A stretch of DNA of 64,000 bases from Pseudomonadota bacterium (GCA_021845925.1 JAJZUW010000002.1:145529-209528); one strand, 5' to 3'. Shown: positions 55,462 through 63,485, numbered from the stretch's first letter. A program made the numbers and translations. Notes: generated from the sequence alone by a model not told the origin.

Positions 55462-55722
55462 GTGCCAATTATAAGTCGATTTTTTGGGATCATTATACGC
55501 ATGTTTTTTAATGAGCACGCGCCGCCCCACTTTCATGCGGAATATGGTGAATACCGTGTGGTAGTCGATATCAATACGCTGGAGGCGATTGAAGGTCATT
55601 TCCCGCGCAGGGCACTGGAATTGGTGTTGGATTGGGCGGAGTTGCATCAGAAAGAATTGTTGCAGGATTGGAGTTTGTGCCAACAACATCAGCAACCGAC
55701 TGAAATTGAGCCTTTAGAGTGA
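55462..55722 (+). CDS. DUF4160 small protein
   Basis: 86 residues, starting at GTG 55462 behind AAGGA. It begins MPIISRFFGIIIRMFFNEHA (M for GTG) with PPHFHAEYGEYR, the pattern of the DUF4160 family. DUF4160 genes are usually followed by a DUF2442 gene, as here, and the pair is often noted as a toxin-antitoxin-like or regulatory module on mobile DNA. Function is not established. Confidence 0.85.
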   Translation: MPIISRFFGIIIRMFFNEHAPPHFHAEYGEYRVVVDINTLEAIEGHFPRRALELVLDWAELHQKELLQDWSLCQQHQQPTEIEPLE

Positions 55723-55731
55723 GGTGGTGTC

Positions 55732-55986
55732 ATGGATTGGGATGTTATTGAAGCCAAAGTCGTTGAGCCGGGAAAATTTTTAGTGCGTTTTGCTGATGGC
55801 CTGCAAGGGGTTGTGCAGTTTGCCCCCAGTGCTTACCGTGGTGTGTTCGAAAAACTGCGTGATCCTGTTGAGTTCAACAAACTATATGTGAATGGTTACT
55901 TCGTCACCTGGCCGGGTGAGCTTGATCTGGCGCCTGATGCCATGCATAGCCAGATCAAACACACCGGGGAGTGGGTGATTCAATAA
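55732..55986 (+). CDS. DUF2442 small protein
   Basis: 84 residues (MDWDVIEAKVVEPGKFLVRF, VNGYFVTWPGELDLAPDAM). Matches the DUF2442 pattern and lies 9 bp after the DUF4160 gene. Possibly an antitoxin-like partner. The last seven bases overlap the end of the convergent excisionase-like gene. Confidence 0.85.
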   Translation: MDWDVIEAKVVEPGKFLVRFADGLQGVVQFAPSAYRGVFEKLRDPVEFNKLYVNGYFVTWPGELDLAPDAMHSQIKHTGEWVIQ

Positions 55987-56303
55987 TTTTCCCAACCAAC
56001 CGGTGGTTGTTGGCTGCGTGGACGACCACGAACTCCTTTTTTGGTTGGGGTGATGATTTTCTGACCTGCCGAAGGTTCGCTAATTTCTCCAGCAAAAAAC
56101 CGGCACAGATCAGCCAGCAAAACCCCCTGACGCCCTGTTCTTGTTGTGATGGGCACAGGAAATTTTCCCCGATGAATGGCACGACGAGCCCCAGCCTCAC
56201 TGAGACTCAATGCCTGTAACAGATAACCATCGTTAACGGCCATCCAGTCACGCGCACCATTTTTCAAATGTATTTCATACAAATCATTGCTGTTCATCTT
56301 CAT
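55980..56303 (-). CDS. Small putative DNA-binding protein (excisionase/PrtN-like)
   Basis: 107 residues. A helix-turn-helix-like segment LSLSEAGARRAIHRGKFPVP is followed by a wing-like ITTRTGRQGVLLADLCRFF and a basic tail (TKKGVRGRPRSQQPP), the layout of AlpA/PrtN/excisionase-type winged-helix proteins in phages and islands. It is the only minus-strand gene near the integrase, so a directionality-factor role is plausible. I do not recognise the exact family. Confidence 0.5.
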   Translation of the reverse strand: MKMNSNDLYEIHLKNGARDWMAVNDGYLLQALSLSEAGARRAIHRGKFPVPITTRTGRQGVLLADLCRFFAGEISEPSAGQKIITPTKKGVRGRPRSQQPPVGWENY

Positions 56304-56344
56304 GCTCCAAAAATATGTCCTGCACGGAAAATGGAGCGCGGATT

Positions 56345-56369
56345 TTTTCGAGCCAATAATATAAATTTG
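56345..56369. repeat. 25-bp direct repeat, left copy
   Basis: TTTTCGAGCCAATAATATAA followed by ATTTG. Matches the copy at 57710-57734 in 22 of 25 bases, in the same orientation; both contain a TATATTAT-type promoter-like core on the minus strand. Confidence 0.75.
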
Positions 56370-56614
56370 ACCGGTGCATGGAGCCTGATTTCAGTCCAAA
56401 CGACCGCCGAGAGCCGTCATTGAGCCGGGAGGGATAAATGGAAGGGACCCACGAAGTGGGGAGGTGCCGTTTATGCTCACGGCGATATTGACGGTGTGAG
56501 GCGGGAGGTACGCTCTGGCATGGGGTCGAGATGGTTTTCAATCTCGGCCCCTGCCCCCCCGGCGAGGGGGAAGGTGGTTTTTGTTCCGGCGAATCTATCC
56601 GTATGTTATGTAAT

Positions 56615-56641
56615 AAAAAAACCCCGCCGAAGCGGGGTTTT
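56615..56641 (-). terminator. Rho-independent terminator, minus strand
   Basis: Stem AACCCCGC / GCGGGGTT with a four-base loop, followed on the minus strand by a run of seven T (TTTTTTTATT). On the plus strand only TTTT follows, so it is stronger leftward. It would end transcripts arriving from 57.7 kb. Confidence 0.8.
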
Positions 56642-57210
56642 GGGGACGAGTTGATCCATACGCCGCTTGTGGCGGCGTTGGTTTATACGAGGCAAAGCCA
56701 CGTGAAAGTTCATTTCCGGGGATCCTCCCGTCGATGAACGAATGTGCCAATTCCAATGGTGCCAGCCACTGGAGTCTCAACGCGGCCAGGCGTTGAGACT
56801 TGGTGTTACATACACTGCCGGGGGCGTCACTCCCCTGAACCTTCTTTTGTGTCGATCCCGCCTTTCTTACCCGGTCAGATTCGCCGGTTCGTACTCCCAC
56901 CGCATGAGTCAGCAGTTGTACGTCTCATACTCAGCAAGTCTCCCTCTCTTGCGCCGTTTTCTCGGGTGCCAACCCGGTACAGACCGTCAGAGATTCCCCA
57001 CTTAGCCTGTTGCTACTGCGTGCATTTAGCGGTCGACTCATTTTGCTGGCTTAGGTCAAAGACCCTACCCCGTTAGATTCAACGGGTTTCGGAGGCTAAA
57101 GATTCCCAAAACGCTCTCCTACTACCAGAAAAATATCAACGTCTACTCATACACCGCCGCATCATGCACTCTGCACAGCATCCTCCGGGTTGAATTCCCG
57201 TGGATTACCG

Positions 57211-57536
57211 TTACACGTTTGAGCTGTCATCGACCCCCGATTTCGCGAGGTGCCCTTCATCCACAGCACATGGGTTATTGACCCTGTGCCCGCCTTGCGG
57301 CGCATGAAGCAATGCCATTACTGACATAAGAAGCCATCGTGTGCAGTACACGTCGCGCTGTTGCCATACGCGCCGTGACCCGGACTTTCGCCGGATTTCG
57401 CAAACAGACAGGTCACACAGGCATTTCCTCCTGTGCGCCGTTTCATGGTCGCCCAATATTCAGGATTGGAATGGGTGGAAGCGGGCATTACAGCCCACAG
57501 CCCCCGTTGCAGCCGCGCCAGCCCTATTAGAGGCAC
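57211..57536 (-). pseudogene. Possible frameshifted small gene (uncertain)
   Basis: Two short minus-strand frames, 57536-57318 and 57456-57211, each look protein-like in part (MKRRTGGNACVTCLFAKSGE; LLMSVMALLHAPQGGHRVNN) and would make one longer product if joined by a shift near 57365. This could be the remnant of a small island-borne gene of the P4 ash/Icd type, or chance frames across a structured RNA. I cannot decide from sequence. Confidence 0.25.
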
Positions 57537-57709
57537 GCGGCTACATCGACACTTACCCGGTTGGCGACCGGGCTTGCAGGCTTCTGCCTGCGAAGGTTAA
57601 CAGTGAGGGGCCTGGCCGCCCGTCACTGCGTTACAGTGTATTCAGGGTGGCGGCCCAGCTATCCGTTGCCGGATTGAGCGTACACACCGTGGAAAAGTAC
57701 CCGTCTGAA

Positions 57710-57734
57710 TTTTCGGTCCAATAATATAAATTCG
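57710..57734. repeat. 25-bp direct repeat, right copy
   Basis: TTTTCGGTCCAATAATATAA followed by ATTCG, 1365 bp to the right of its partner at 56345. Could mark the start of the leftward transcript (AT-rich promoter core) or the edge of an inserted segment. Confidence 0.75.
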
Positions 57735-57780
57735 CGGTTCTGCTCAATGACGATGCTTCAATCCAACTGCTCGCCGCAGG

Positions 57781-57818
57781 GCAGGTGGCCAGATTTAAAT
57801 CCCAATCCGGCCACCTGC
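57781..57818. repeat. Perfect 10-bp inverted repeat
   Basis: GCAGGTGGCC / GGCCACCTGC with an 18-base AT-rich centre (AGATTTAAATCCCAATCC). Long palindromes with AT-rich loops in front of a candidate replication gene are origin-like, though a regulatory RNA hairpin is as likely. Confidence 0.75.
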
Positions 57819-57843
57819 CGCACAGCATGGGTCACTTCATCCC

Positions 57844-57925
57844 GTCAAGGGACTGGTTTGCAACCACGCCACAGTTGCGCGCATCGCGCTTGCCTGTGGC
57901 GGCGCCAGGTTGTGGCGCCCTTGAC
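57844..57925. other. Branched hairpin structure upstream of the 239-residue gene
   Basis: An outer stem GTCAAGGG (57844-57851) / CCCTTGAC (57918-57925) encloses GCCACAG / CTGTGGC (57868-57874 / 57894-57900) and GGCGCCA / TGGCGCC (57901-57907 / 57912-57918). The outer and third stems share one base. It could be an origin-like or regulatory structure for the downstream gene. Confidence 0.55.
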
Positions 57926-57994
57926 TGGCTTTCGTGACGTTGCGGTTTTGCCAAATTCACCGGCTTCCCTCTTCTCTTGGAATCTTCATATGTT

Positions 57995-58017
57995 CTGTTT
58001 CGCTGCGCGCGAAACAG
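57995..58017 (+). terminator. 9-bp hairpin before the 239-residue gene
   Basis: CTGTTTCGC / GCGAAACAG around TGCGC, followed by CCTTATTGTTG. It may be a weak terminator for rightward RNA or a control hairpin 29 bp before the ATG of the next gene. Confidence 0.4.
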
Positions 58018-58046
58018 CCTTATTGTTGTGTATCGGAGAAGCCGAA

Positions 58047-58766
58047 ATGAACCAATTCAAACCCGCAGAAACATTCATCCTCCACCACAAAACCGCTGCC
58101 ATGCAACGCCTGGCCGATCTGGTGCGAACCGGCCACCGGTTTCATGTCAGCGGCACGGTCAGCCCGGAAAAAGTTCAGGGATTAGCCAAGAAATTTACCG
58201 GGCTGTACCAGACCAACCAGACCCGTTTGCAGGCATCCCGTCAACGCAAAACCGGCGAAGCCAGTTTCCGGTTGCTGCTGCAAGGTAAACCTGATGCTAC
58301 GGAAATCCGCTGGTGGTTGTTGCGTACCGATGGGGAAATGCCGGAGGCCGCAAAAAAAGAAAACTGGGCAGACGCCACCCAACGTGGTCAGCACATCGAA
58401 TGGGATGGATACGAACTGGTTCGGCATACGCGGGAAGGTGCAAACAACCCGTCGTGGTCGTGGCGATATACCAAGGAACAGGAAGCATCGCTGCGTGATG
58501 GCCTCGTGAACGCCATCCGCACCCACCGAGATGATCACCTCCGTCAACTGATAGATTCCATCCACCGCACGCCTGGGTTTGCGCTGGCGAGGGAACAGGT
58601 CAAGAAAATGCGCAAGCTGATCACCGATGAATGGAAGCGCCGGGGTAGGGATGGGGCACCACCGGAAATGCCGGGCAGGGTAGGTTATGTGCAGCGGCTG
58701 GCGGATGTTGGGCATCGGGTAGGTGCGACGAAGGATAGGAAGCGCGGGGTGAGGCGGGTGAAATAA
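58047..58766 (+). CDS. Island protein of unknown function, 239 residues
   Basis: ATG 58047 follows GGAGAA; the open frame extends back to 57747 across the palindromes but has no start signal there. The protein begins MNQFKPAETFILHHKTAAMQ and has a mixed alpha/beta middle (IRWWLLRTDGEMPEAAKKEN, WDGYELVRHTREG) and a strongly basic C-terminus (TKDRKRGVRRVK). No membrane segment, Walker motif or signal peptide. Basic charge and position next to palindromes suggest a nucleic-acid-binding, possibly replication, protein. I do not recognise the family; a BLAST-type search would decide. Confidence 0.75.
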   Translation: MNQFKPAETFILHHKTAAMQRLADLVRTGHRFHVSGTVSPEKVQGLAKKFTGLYQTNQTRLQASRQRKTGEASFRLLLQGKPDATEIRWWLLRTDGEMPEAAKKENWADATQRGQHIEWDGYELVRHTREGANNPSWSWRYTKEQEASLRDGLVNAIRTHRDDHLRQLIDSIHRTPGFALAREQVKKMRKLITDEWKRRGRDGAPPEMPGRVGYVQRLADVGHRVGATKDRKRGVRRVK

Positions 58767-58824
58767 AACGAAATATGATTTAATTCGGTAGGCCATTTTA
58801 GGACACCTCGAAAAACCTGGCCTT

Positions 58825-58896
58825 GGCTGGCTGGGCAGGCATGATATGGGCTGGCTGGGCAGGCATGATATGGGCTGGCTGGGCAGGCATGATATG
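58825..58896. repeat. Three 24-bp tandem repeats plus a partial fourth
   Basis: Unit GGCTGGCTGGGCAGGCATGA plus TATG at 58825, 58849 and 58873, all identical; a degenerate partial unit begins at 58897. No spacers, so it is not a CRISPR array. It lies within the left end of the decayed IS. Confidence 0.9.
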
Positions 58897-58918
58897 GGCT
58901 GGTTGAGATGGCGAGGAG

Positions 58919-59250
58919 ATGATCAAGGTCAGTCTGTTCGCAGAGCAGGAACGCGAGAACAAGATGGACAAGATCGGCGATGCGTTGAGCAAACTGTCCG
59001 AACATGTGGACTTCGCGGCGCTGGCATCCATCGTTCCCGACCGAACTGATAATCCGTATCCTGGTCATCTAGCAGTTGTACAACCTCAGCGACGATCAGA
59101 TGGAGTTCCAGTTTCTGGCCCGGTTGAGCATCCAGCGCTTCGTGGGCCTGCGGCAGAGTTCGCAGGCGCTGGTCCGCACGACAATCTGGACCTTCAAGGA
59201 ACGACTGATCAAGGCCGGAGCCAACTCTCTTCTAGGCGATATACTTTCGG
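58919..59250 (+). pseudogene. Decayed IS5-family transposase fragment
   Basis: Remnant of an IS5-family transposase. The first part reads MDKIGDALSKLSEHVDFAAL from 58963; after an internal deletion and a frameshift, the frame starting at 59043 reads ELIIRILVI, stop, QLYNLSDDQMEFQFLARLS and TIWTFKERLIKAGANSLL. A stop codon, the deletion and the missing DDE catalytic domain make it non-functional. A possible IS end lies near 58799 (GGACACCTCGAAAAACC). The fragment stays open, in the first frame, into cas3, which creates a false N-terminal extension. Confidence 0.85.
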
Positions 59251-59353
59251 GATGAAATGGTTTAGTGGCTCATCTGTTGCGCCACTTCATGGCGTAGGAT
59301 GTGAATCTGGTAGCTCGGGTTTTGATTGGAACGACGCAGAGGCGCATAAGAAT

Positions 59354-61993
59354 ATGTTTGGCATCGAAAACGATCTGATTTTCAAATACTGGGGTAAGGC
59401 CGACGATAAATATCCGGCCGAACCCAAGTGGCATCCGCTCGCATATCATTGTCTGGATGTGGCGGCGGTGGGTGCATCTTGGTGGGATACTAGCCCTACC
59501 ATACAGCGTGTCTTCCTTGCCGCTTTCAATCGCACACAATTACAGCAAAACCAACTGCGCGCTTGGGTTTTGTTTTTCATAGCCTTGCACGATCTCGGAA
59601 AATTTGACGTGCGATTTCAGTTAAAAGCTCCCGATGCGCTTGCCGCTGCATGGAAAACGATTGACAAGAGTGATCACGGGCTATCAGGGAAAGACATCAG
59701 CGGATTTGATCATGGCTGGGCAGGCATGGCTTGGGCGAATCAGGAATATCGTTTATGGCTGGAACATCCCGACGCTGACCGTGAGGCGTGGGAACAGTGG
59801 AAGCCTTGGCTGGCCGCTGTAACTGGGCATCACGGTGATTTTTATGAGCCGACGAAAATTTGTGAGCCAGAGGCTGATCCAAAGATCATCGCGCATGATC
59901 GCGCCGCACGCCACGAATTTGTATCGGCGTTAGCCGAGATTTTTCTTACCCCAGAGGGACTTAACTTTCGAGATTTACCCCCGCTTGCATCATTGAGCGC
60001 GCAGTCTTTGCTGGCCGGGTTTTGCGCAGTGTGCGACTGGATAGGTTCCAATACGGATGTTTTCAAGTATCAAAAACCTGACGCCGCGTTACTGGAATAC
60101 CTTAATGCGCGCATCGCAAAAATTCAGACCGACGATGTGCTGCATCGTTTCGGTTTGCTTGCAGCAGCAGTGGAGTACAAAAACGTAAATGCATTACTCA
60201 AGCCAGAAGAATTCCCACGCGGCGTTCAGGTTCAGGTGGATAGCTTGCCGATCACGCCTGGCCTGACATTGATCGAGGCTCCAACGGGCAGCGGGAAAAC
60301 CGAAGCCGCGCTGGCCTACGCTTGGCGGTTACTGGATCAGGGCGTAGCGGACTCCATCGCATTCGCCCTGCCAACACAAGCCACAGCCAACGCCATGCTT
60401 ACCCGTGCCGAGGCATTCGCCAGGCTGGTATTTGGCGATGCCAGTGTGGTGCTCGCCCACGGCAAGAGCGAGTTCAATGACGCATTCCAGCGATTGGCAA
60501 ATACCGGGAAGCATCAAACTGCCCAAGGCAAACTGGAGGCAACCATCCAATGCGCCAGTTGGTTATACAGCAGCCGTAAGCGCGTATTTCTCGGCCAGAT
60601 TGGCGTTTGCACCGTGGACCAGGTGTTGCTCTCCGTGCTACCCGTACGGCACAAGTTCGTGCGCGGTTTTGGCCTCAATAAATCGGTACTCATTGTGGAT
60701 GAAGTTCATGCCTACGATGCTTATATGCACGGCTTATTGGGCGAAGTGTTGCGCCGTCAGAAAGCTACCGGCGGCAGTGCAATCTTGTTGTCCGCTACGC
60801 TTCCAGCCAGTGTGCGTGCCAAATTGCTTGAGACATGGGAATCCAGCGGCGTGGATGATGCGCCGTATCCCGCGCTTTGGCACGCTACACAAGGCGCGGC
60901 GTCTTGCACCACCGTGCCAGATGGCCAACGTCCTGCCCGGCGGGAAGTTGCCATTGAATGCCTCAAACTCCCCGGTGCTTTCCCGGATGATGCCCTGATT
61001 GGTCGCATCATCGAGGCTGCCGAATCCGGCGCATTGGTGGCGGTGGTCATGAACCTGGTTGACGACGCACAGTGGCTTGCCAAGCTGCTACGAAACAATA
61101 CAACGATAGCGGTTGATGTGTTTCATTCTCGCTACCGCTTCATGGACAGGCAAAAAAAGGAAGAGGCCACTCTGGCGAATTATGGTCGTGATGCTATACG
61201 TGAAAAAGGACGCATCCTTGTCGCCACGCAAGTGGTAGAGCAAAGCCTTGATCTGGATTTCGACTGGATGCTCACGCAGATATGCCCGGTGGATTTGTTG
61301 TTTCAGCGGCTTGGCCGCTTGCACCGACATCAACGTGAATATCGACCTGACGGGTTTGAATTACCCCGTTGCACAGTCCTCTCGGTAGAAGGCGAGGACT
61401 ATGGTTTGCATAAGCTGATCTACGGCAACACACGAGTGTTGTGGCGTACTCAGAGGTTGTTATCTGAAGTGACGAGCATCGTGTTTTCTCCTGAGGGGGA
61501 AAAGGAAAAAGATGCCTACCGGGACTGGATAGAGCAGGTTTACCGACGTGATGACTGGGCGGAAGAACCGGATGCTGTTTACAGTGACTACTTGGTATGG
61601 AAAGGGGAGCAAGGCAGGCGCGAGGCAGATGCCAATAGGCTTACCACGATGACAGTCAGCGCATTCCGCGATGAAGATCATGTCGCTACCGCGCTGACCC
61701 GGGACGGAGAAATGAGTTTGACCGTGTTGCTTATCCAGCCGGATGGTCGTCTGCTGAATGGACAAGTGTTAAGCGCATTAAACGAGCGCGATCTTGCGGA
61801 AACGCTTAACCTGCATGCTACGCCAGTGCCTGCCAGTTGGGAGAAACGGCTTGCCAGTTGCCGTCGCGATGACGATGGGCGCGTACTGATGGAAATGGCC
61901 GCTGATGAGCAAGGCGGCTGGTCGGCGATGGACGGGAAATTTTGTTATTCGGACGATTTTGGATTGGAGAGATGCAAAGATGAACCTGCTTGA
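59354..61993 (+). CDS. cas3: Type I-E CRISPR helicase-nuclease Cas3
   Basis: 879 residues, the nuclease-helicase recruited by Cascade to degrade target DNA. The HD nuclease domain has WHPLAYHCLDVAAVG and IALHDLGKFDVRF; the helicase has Walker A EAPTGSGKTEAAL (about 307), the DEVH box in LIVDEVHAYDAYM (about 451), and QSLDLDFDWMLTQICPVDLL followed by QRLGRLHRHQ. The start MFGIENDLIFKYWGKADDKY matches the usual I-E N-terminus (compare E. coli MEPFKYICHYWGKS), so ATG 59354 is chosen; ATG 59252 or the 58919 frame would add sequence from the decayed IS. It overlaps cse1 by 14 bp. Confidence 0.93.
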   Translation: MFGIENDLIFKYWGKADDKYPAEPKWHPLAYHCLDVAAVGASWWDTSPTIQRVFLAAFNRTQLQQNQLRAWVLFFIALHDLGKFDVRFQLKAPDALAAAWKTIDKSDHGLSGKDISGFDHGWAGMAWANQEYRLWLEHPDADREAWEQWKPWLAAVTGHHGDFYEPTKICEPEADPKIIAHDRAARHEFVSALAEIFLTPEGLNFRDLPPLASLSAQSLLAGFCAVCDWIGSNTDVFKYQKPDAALLEYLNARIAKIQTDDVLHRFGLLAAAVEYKNVNALLKPEEFPRGVQVQVDSLPITPGLTLIEAPTGSGKTEAALAYAWRLLDQGVADSIAFALPTQATANAMLTRAEAFARLVFGDASVVLAHGKSEFNDAFQRLANTGKHQTAQGKLEATIQCASWLYSSRKRVFLGQIGVCTVDQVLLSVLPVRHKFVRGFGLNKSVLIVDEVHAYDAYMHGLLGEVLRRQKATGGSAILLSATLPASVRAKLLETWESSGVDDAPYPALWHATQGAASCTTVPDGQRPARREVAIECLKLPGAFPDDALIGRIIEAAESGALVAVVMNLVDDAQWLAKLLRNNTTIAVDVFHSRYRFMDRQKKEEATLANYGRDAIREKGRILVATQVVEQSLDLDFDWMLTQICPVDLLFQRLGRLHRHQREYRPDGFELPRCTVLSVEGEDYGLHKLIYGNTRVLWRTQRLLSEVTSIVFSPEGEKEKDAYRDWIEQVYRRDDWAEEPDAVYSDYLVWKGEQGRREADANRLTTMTVSAFRDEDHVATALTRDGEMSLTVLLIQPDGRLLNGQVLSALNERDLAETLNLHATPVPASWEKRLASCRRDDDGRVLMEMAADEQGGWSAMDGKFCYSDDFGLERCKDEPA

Positions 61994-63485
61994 AGACTCT
62001 TGGATTCCCGTGCGTGCCGATGGCGGCACAGGCGCTTTCCGCCTACTGACCTATCGGCAACTTCTGTGCGAACCGGATGATTGGCAAGTGAGCCTGCCGC
62101 GTGACGATCTGGAATTGGCCTGTGTGCAATTGCTGGCGTGCATGACCCAAGTGATGTACCTGCCGGAAGACGACAAAACTTTGCGGGAACGAATCGCTAA
62201 CCCGTTGTCGCCGGAAAACTTTGCCGTTGGCGTAGCACCTTGCAAGGATTGGTTCGATCTCGATCATCCGACACAACCGTTCATGCAGTCGCGCGGGGTA
62301 AAAGCCGCCGAAGATACACCCATCCAGAAATTGCTGATTGGCCTGCCAGAAGGCAATAACCACGCCTTCTTTAACGAGGCAGGCGAAGTGCGCCATCTTG
62401 GGGGTGCATTAGCTGCTATTGCGCTGTTCAATCAGGCTTCCAATTGCCCGAGTTTCGGCGGCGGATTCAAAGGCAGTCTGCGTGGCGGTGCACCGATTAC
62501 CACATTGGTATATGGCGAAAACTTGCGCGATACAATCTGGCGCAACGTGCTGACACGGCCACGCATAGCAGAACGTCAAATTGCCATACCGGGTTTTGAG
62601 CAGGATCAGCCGACCTGGGTTAAACCCATCTTGGAAAAATCAACCATTCATTGGAACGAAATTGGACTCATGCGCGGTTTGTTCTGGCAACCCGCACGGG
62701 TGGAATTGGTGAAATCCGAAGTACTTACGCCCTGCGATGTGTTGGGTGGCGAGGCAATGCAGGAATATACCGGATTCCGCAAGGAGAAATTCAATTTCAC
62801 CGTGGATGGCGTGTGGCCGCACCCGCACGGTGCGATGACTATGAATCTGAAAAAAGATCCGCCTGTGAAATTTGCCAGCTTTACTACCACAGCACCGGCA
62901 TGGACACATCTATCTGAGTTTGTCGTGCCTAATGCTGTCAACGCTTCTGAATCCAAAGAAGGTTCAATCCCAGCAGGGCCAATTACCCAAGCTAATGAAA
63001 TCGGAGAAGGCGATCTGCATTTGCTGATTGGAGGTTATCGAACCAACCAAGCCTCAGTATTAGAACGCCGTCACGAAATGATGAGTCTTGCCCAAGGATG
63101 GCAGGATGACAAAGGTCGCTTGCCCAAGCTGGTCGAGATTGGCAAGGAGGCAAAAAAAGCTTTGCGCGGCAAACTTTACTTTGCCGTTCAAGGCAACAAA
63201 GATAAGGGACTCAAAGGCATCGGCGCGGCCATACACGAAACTGCCGAAAAACTTTTCTACGCCCGCACCGAAAGTCTTATTCACGAAACATTTTCAAACG
63301 AACTCACATTCAAAGAATGGGCAACTGCCAGGTCAGCTTTTGCCAAACAACTGGCCGATCACTGCCGAGATATTTTCGAGGAACTCACTGATCCTTACAC
63401 GATGAAGCCGGAGTTGATTCCGGTCATCGCATGGGCGCGGCGTAGCCTGAACACTGATCTTAAAAAACTGATGGAGGAAGCATGA
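61980..63485 (+). CDS. cse1: Cascade large subunit Cse1 (CasA/Cas8e)
   Basis: 501 residues; recognises the PAM and recruits Cas3. Strong similarity to the I-E type throughout: MNLLEDSWIPVRADGG, SLPRDDLELACVQLLAC, NPLSPENFAVGVAP, FNQASNCPSFGGGFKGSLRG, GLFWQPARVELVKSE, TGFRKEKFNFTVDGVWPHPH and ERRHEMMSLAQGWQDDKG. The expected cysteine-containing zinc loop of some Cse1 proteins is not evident. It overlaps cas3 by 14 bp and cse2 by four. Confidence 0.95.
   Translation: MNLLEDSWIPVRADGGTGAFRLLTYRQLLCEPDDWQVSLPRDDLELACVQLLACMTQVMYLPEDDKTLRERIANPLSPENFAVGVAPCKDWFDLDHPTQPFMQSRGVKAAEDTPIQKLLIGLPEGNNHAFFNEAGEVRHLGGALAAIALFNQASNCPSFGGGFKGSLRGGAPITTLVYGENLRDTIWRNVLTRPRIAERQIAIPGFEQDQPTWVKPILEKSTIHWNEIGLMRGLFWQPARVELVKSEVLTPCDVLGGEAMQEYTGFRKEKFNFTVDGVWPHPHGAMTMNLKKDPPVKFASFTTTAPAWTHLSEFVVPNAVNASESKEGSIPAGPITQANEIGEGDLHLLIGGYRTNQASVLERRHEMMSLAQGWQDDKGRLPKLVEIGKEAKKALRGKLYFAVQGNKDKGLKGIGAAIHETAEKLFYARTESLIHETFSNELTFKEWATARSAFAKQLADHCRDIFEELTDPYTMKPELIPVIAWARRSLNTDLKKLMEEA

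Larger units (their letters stand above)
56304..58046 (-). ncRNA. Candidate large structured RNA / control region, no convincing CDS
   Basis: 1.74 kb between the excisionase-like gene and the 239-residue gene. No frame here has a good ribosome site plus protein-like composition. Many strong stems are visible: 56448-56460, 56522-56551 (11 bp), 56773-56800 (11 bp), 57053-57064, 57069-57086, 57556-57572, 57576-57591, 57781-57818 (10 bp) and a branched set at 57844-57925. A minus-strand terminator at 56615-56641 would end a leftward transcript, so a structured RNA of roughly 0.9-1.1 kb from about 57.7 kb is proposed. Alternatives are a P4-like immunity/replication control region or a decayed gene. 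Extent and strand are inferred. Confidence 0.4.

Noticed and set aside
56284-56541. 85-codon minus-strand frame overlapping the excisionase-like gene
   Set aside because: Low-complexity, no ribosome site, and crosses two hairpins and the 25-bp repeat.
56700-57536. Group II intron on the minus strand
   Set aside because: The sequence GTGCCTCTAATAGGGC at 57536 recalls a group II 5' end, but I found no domain V hairpin, no branch-point domain and no reverse transcriptase; a terminator follows instead.
57747-58046. N-terminal extension of the 239-residue protein
   Set aside because: The extension crosses palindromes and has no ribosome site; GGAGAA directly precedes ATG 58047.
58825-58896. Possible CRISPR array near the cas operon
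   Set aside because: Simple tandem repeat with no spacers; the repeat does not resemble type I-E repeats (GC-rich palindrome of 28-29 bp).
58919-59353. N-terminal 145 residues of the cas3 open frame as real protein
   Set aside because: The first 111 codons are transposase remnant DNA read partly out of frame; other I-E Cas3 proteins start at the equivalent of 59354.
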